Below are positions 61,807 to 64,000 of a stretch of 64,000 nt of DNA, one piece after another. A program made the position numbers and the translations under genes. Source of the DNA: Candidatus Methylomirabilota bacterium (GTDB lineage Bacteria > Methylomirabilota > Methylomirabilia > Rokubacteriales > CSP1-6); contig DASTYT010000105.1 in the NCBI GenBank assembly GCA_035764725.1, positions 1-64,000 on the forward strand, in the 5' to 3' direction. The stretch's first letter is position 1. Each line of letters starts with the position of its first letter. The notes under the pieces are model-generated. The model saw only the letters and a list, made by a program, of their open reading frames with translations, made no database searches and was not told the DNA's origin.

Positions 61807-63057
61807 GTGAGCAGCGTCGCTCCTGCGGCGAGCGCGGCGACTCCGCGTCTCGCCGTCCTCGAGGTGTTGTCCGAGCCGTCGTACCGGCGGCTCTGGCTCT
61901 CCGGCCTCTTCGTCAATGCCGCGCGCTGGATGGACCTCATCGTGCTCGGCTGGCTCTCCTATCAGCTCACCGGCTCGCCCTTCATGGTGGGGCTCGCCGC
62001 GTTCGCGCGCTCGGCGCCCATGATGGCGCTGGGCCCGCTCGCCGGGATCGTGGCGGATCGCGCGCATCGCGGCCGCGTGCTCCTCGCCACCCAGACGCTC
62101 GGCCTCGTCACCGGGCTCACCCTCGCGCTGGTGTTCGCGCGGGGCGCGGGCGGCTACTGGCCCCTCGTCGGTCTCGAGGTGCTGTTCGGCGTGCTGTGGG
62201 CGCTCGACTTCCCGGCGCGCCGCACGTCGATCTTCACGCTGGTCGGCCCGCGCCGCGTCGCCAACGCGGTGTCGCTCGAGACCGTGTCGATGCAGGTGGC
62301 GAAGATCGGCGGCCCCGTGCTCGCCGGCGTGGGCTTGGCGCGCCTGGGCCCGGAAGCCTGCTTCGGGGCCATCGCGCTGCTCTACGCGCTGGGACTCCTC
62401 GTCTCGCTCGGGCTCCCCGCCCGCATCGGTGGCCCCGCGCGCAGCCCGCGCGCCGGCGTGCTCGCCACCCTCGCCGAGGGCGCGCGCACCGCCTGGGCCG
62501 AGCCCACCGTGCGTACGGTGCTGCTGATCACCGTGCTCATGAACACGCTCTTCTTTCCCTACCAGCACATGCTGCCCGTATTCGCCCGTCACGTGCTGGG
62601 CGGCGGGCCCGAGTTCCTCGGCGCCCTCGTGGCCGCCGACGGCCTGGGCGCGCTGCTGGGCGCGCTGGCCATCGCGTCCCAGCGGGGCTTCATCTCGCAC
62701 CGGCGCCTGTTCGCCCTCTCGGTGCTGAGCGCGCCGTTTCTCCTTCTGGCCTTCTCGGCTTCGCGCTGGGGCGTGCTGTGTCTCGCCATCCTCCTGCTGA
62801 TCGGCGCGCTCGAGTCCGGCTTCGCGGCCATGCAGAGCACGCTCGTGCTGCTGTCGGCGCCCGAGGCCTCGCGGGGCGGCGCCATGGGCATCCTCTCTGC
62901 GTGCATCGGCACCCAGCCGCTCGGCACCCTATGGATCGGGCTCCTCGCGACCACGGCGGGTGTGCCCCTCGCGATGGCCGCCAACGCCGCGCTCGCCCTC
63001 GCCCTGATCCTCCCCCTGGCGCTCTCGCTGGATCGGCTACGCAGTCGGGAAACTTGA
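61807..63057 (+). CDS. MFS transporter (DHA/enterobactin-exporter-like)
   Basis: The 416-residue membrane protein has about twelve spans. The motif-A-like GPLAGIVADRAHRGRVLLATQ sits in the loop between spans 2 and 3, and LWLSGLFVNAARWMDLIVLGW starts span 1. The C-terminal half is similarly hydrophobic. It is of the type that exports small molecules or drugs (EntS-like), but direction and substrate are not known. It starts at GTG 61807. A perfect 9-bp hairpin follows the stop. Confidence 0.9.
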   Translation: MSSVAPAASAATPRLAVLEVLSEPSYRRLWLSGLFVNAARWMDLIVLGWLSYQLTGSPFMVGLAAFARSAPMMALGPLAGIVADRAHRGRVLLATQTLGLVTGLTLALVFARGAGGYWPLVGLEVLFGVLWALDFPARRTSIFTLVGPRRVANAVSLETVSMQVAKIGGPVLAGVGLARLGPEACFGAIALLYALGLLVSLGLPARIGGPARSPRAGVLATLAEGARTAWAEPTVRTVLLITVLMNTLFFPYQHMLPVFARHVLGGGPEFLGALVAADGLGALLGALAIASQRGFISHRRLFALSVLSAPFLLLAFSASRWGVLCLAILLLIGALESGFAAMQSTLVLLSAPEASRGGAMGILSACIGTQPLGTLWIGLLATTAGVPLAMAANAALALALILPLALSLDRLRSRET

Positions 63058-63067
63058 CAATCTGATG

Positions 63068-63090
63068 ACGGGGCGGTGCCCCCGCCCCGT
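63068..63090 (+). terminator. Probable terminator after the MFS gene
   Basis: ACGGGGCGG (63068-63076) and CCGCCCCGT (63082-63090) form a perfect 9-bp stem with a five-base loop, ten bases after the stop. No T-run follows, as is common in very GC-rich genomes. The rest of the 246-base gap to 63304 shows nothing else I can name. Confidence 0.5.
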
Positions 63091-63303
63091 AAGATCCCGA
63101 CGTCACTGCTCCGTCGCCGTGGCACTCGCCTTGCTGGACTCGGTATCGGCGAAGTCCCCCCACGCCTTGCGTCAGCGTAGGGATCCGACCTGTAGCGGTG
63201 CGCGATTCATATGCTGGCGGGGACTGACGGTGAGGTCCCAAGAGGACAAGGTGCGCAAGGTTAGGTGACGGAGCATGGTGCAACGCGGGCGAACGGACGC
63301 ACG

Positions 63304-64000
63304 ATGAGGACGGAGCATCTCCTCGACCGCGTGGGCGAGGCCACGGTGACCGCGCCGGCGTCCGGACACGTGACCATCCAGCCCATGACCCTGCTGCGCG
63401 ACACGCGCATGGCGCTCTTGCAGCATCCGGACTCGCTGATGGAGTTCCCGCCGCTCGTGCTCGGGCCGCGCCCGCGCCTGCTCTTGGCGTGCGGTATCAA
63501 GAAGATCGCGTGGAGCCGTCTCCCTTCGGAGATCGCCTTCGAAGCGTCGATCCTCGTCGACGGCGAGGGCGAGACGCGCGTGCTCTCCGTCGGTCTCGAT
63601 CCGCACCACCGCGAGGAGGACCGCCGCTGGGTGGAGCGCGAAATCGACCTCGCCCGCTTCGCGGGACGCCGCGTGCGGCTGGTGCTCCGCACCTCGGTGT
63701 CGCGGCGTCTCGACCCTCACCATGCCTGGGCGGGCTGGGCCGACCCGCGCATCGTCCATGACGCGCCGTCGGCGCCACGTCGCGTGCGTCCCGCGCCCGA
63801 TCCTCCGGTGGTGTTGCTCGTCTCCGCGGATGCGCTGCGCGCCGATCACCTCGGGTGCGCGGGGCATCCAGGCGTGCGCACCCCGCACCTCGATGCGCTC
63901 GCAAAGACCGGGGTCCGCATGATGCACGCGCGAGCGCAGGCCGGGACCCGCACGGGCTCTTACGCGAGCCTTCTCAGCGGTCAGCACGTGCCGACCCACG
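63304..64000 (+). CDS. Sulfatase-like (alkaline phosphatase superfamily) protein, 5' part only
   Basis: The frame is open from ATG 63304 to the window edge (232 codons). The first ~155 residues are a beta-rich domain with no match known to me. From about residue 168 the sulfatase fold begins: VVLLVSADALRADHLGCAG, then GVRTPHLDALAKTGVRMMHA with a metal-binding Asp, then RTGSYASLLSGQHVPTH. In sulfatases the formylglycine Cys/Ser is at C-x-P-S-R. Here that place reads Arg-Thr-Gly-Ser-Tyr, so the nucleophile is missing or displaced. No signal peptide is evident. Confidence 0.7.
   Translation, partial: MRTEHLLDRVGEATVTAPASGHVTIQPMTLLRDTRMALLQHPDSLMEFPPLVLGPRPRLLLACGIKKIAWSRLPSEIAFEASILVDGEGETRVLSVGLDPHHREEDRRWVEREIDLARFAGRRVRLVLRTSVSRRLDPHHAWAGWADPRIVHDAPSAPRRVRPAPDPPVVLLVSADALRADHLGCAGHPGVRTPHLDALAKTGVRMMHARAQAGTRTGSYASLLSGQHVPTH

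Overview
The window is a 64 kb stretch of very GC-rich bacterial chromosome, densely packed with genes. I see no rRNA, tRNA, CRISPR array, insertion sequence or phage module. The mixture of luciferase-like flavin monooxygenases, CaiB-type CoA-transferase, Rieske oxygenase, solute-binding ABC systems, class III cyclases and large hybrid histidine kinases is what I would expect from an uncultivated soil or subsurface lineage such as Rokubacteria/Methylomirabilota. That placement is from general knowledge and was not tested. Many neighbouring genes overlap by ATGA, GTGA or CTAG, so operons are easy to trace.

Layout. 1-8.6 kb: end of a flavin monooxygenase, a molybdopterin oxidoreductase, phosphoglucomutase (pgm), a BNR-repeat protein coupled to a MoaD/ThiS-like protein, an ankyrin gene remnant, an Asp/Glu racemase-family protein, a YihY/BrkB membrane protein and a RibD-like reductase. 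8.6-15 kb: a leftward run of cupin, DehI-like dehalogenase, an unrecognised 342-residue protein, a GYD-domain protein, a zinc-ribbon/cyclase/AAA/TPR regulator and an orphan HicA-like protein. 15-16.9 kb: PPOX/F420-type protein, DUF3047 protein and a ClpP-like protein without a catalytic triad. 17-25.9 kb: a tightly coupled rightward operon of LigB-type extradiol dioxygenase, Rieske oxygenase, Tat-exported binding protein, ABC ATPase, fused permease, SDR, doubled carboxymuconolactone decarboxylase-like protein and membrane-anchored cyclase. It looks like an uptake-and-degradation unit for an aromatic or similar organic substrate.

26-41 kb: a multi-spanning membrane protein, a trehalose-6-phosphate synthase fused to a two-TM sensor-like module, a diiron-type protein coupled to an HExxH membrane peptidase, pssA, a PEP mutase/isocitrate lyase-family protein coupled to a MetE-like protein, a Pro/Ala-rich membrane protein, and a MASE1-PAS-GAF hybrid kinase. 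41-50 kb: DUF1003 protein, ferritin-like protein, chagasin-type lipoprotein inhibitor, amidohydrolase plus zinc alcohol dehydrogenase, an oligopeptide-type binding protein, a second hybrid kinase and a CaiB CoA-transferase. 50-64 kb: two small proteins, a long inverted repeat, a flavin monooxygenase, a peroxiredoxin with in-frame UGA, an FAD reductase, a serine hydrolase, an aldehyde dehydrogenase, a ThDP enzyme, upp, another monooxygenase/SDR pair, an MFS transporter and the start of a sulfatase-like gene.

The most notable item is the AhpE-like peroxiredoxin at 52766-53230. Its reading frame is interrupted only by a TGA at 52901, exactly where the peroxidatic cysteine belongs. A two-stem hairpin with a GGGUC loop begins five bases later, which matches a bacterial selenocysteine (SECIS) signal. 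Other items worth checking are the sensor/trehalose-phosphate synthase fusion, the ClpP-like pseudoprotease, the ABC ATPase without an obvious start codon, and the 78-base inverted repeat at 51371-51448.
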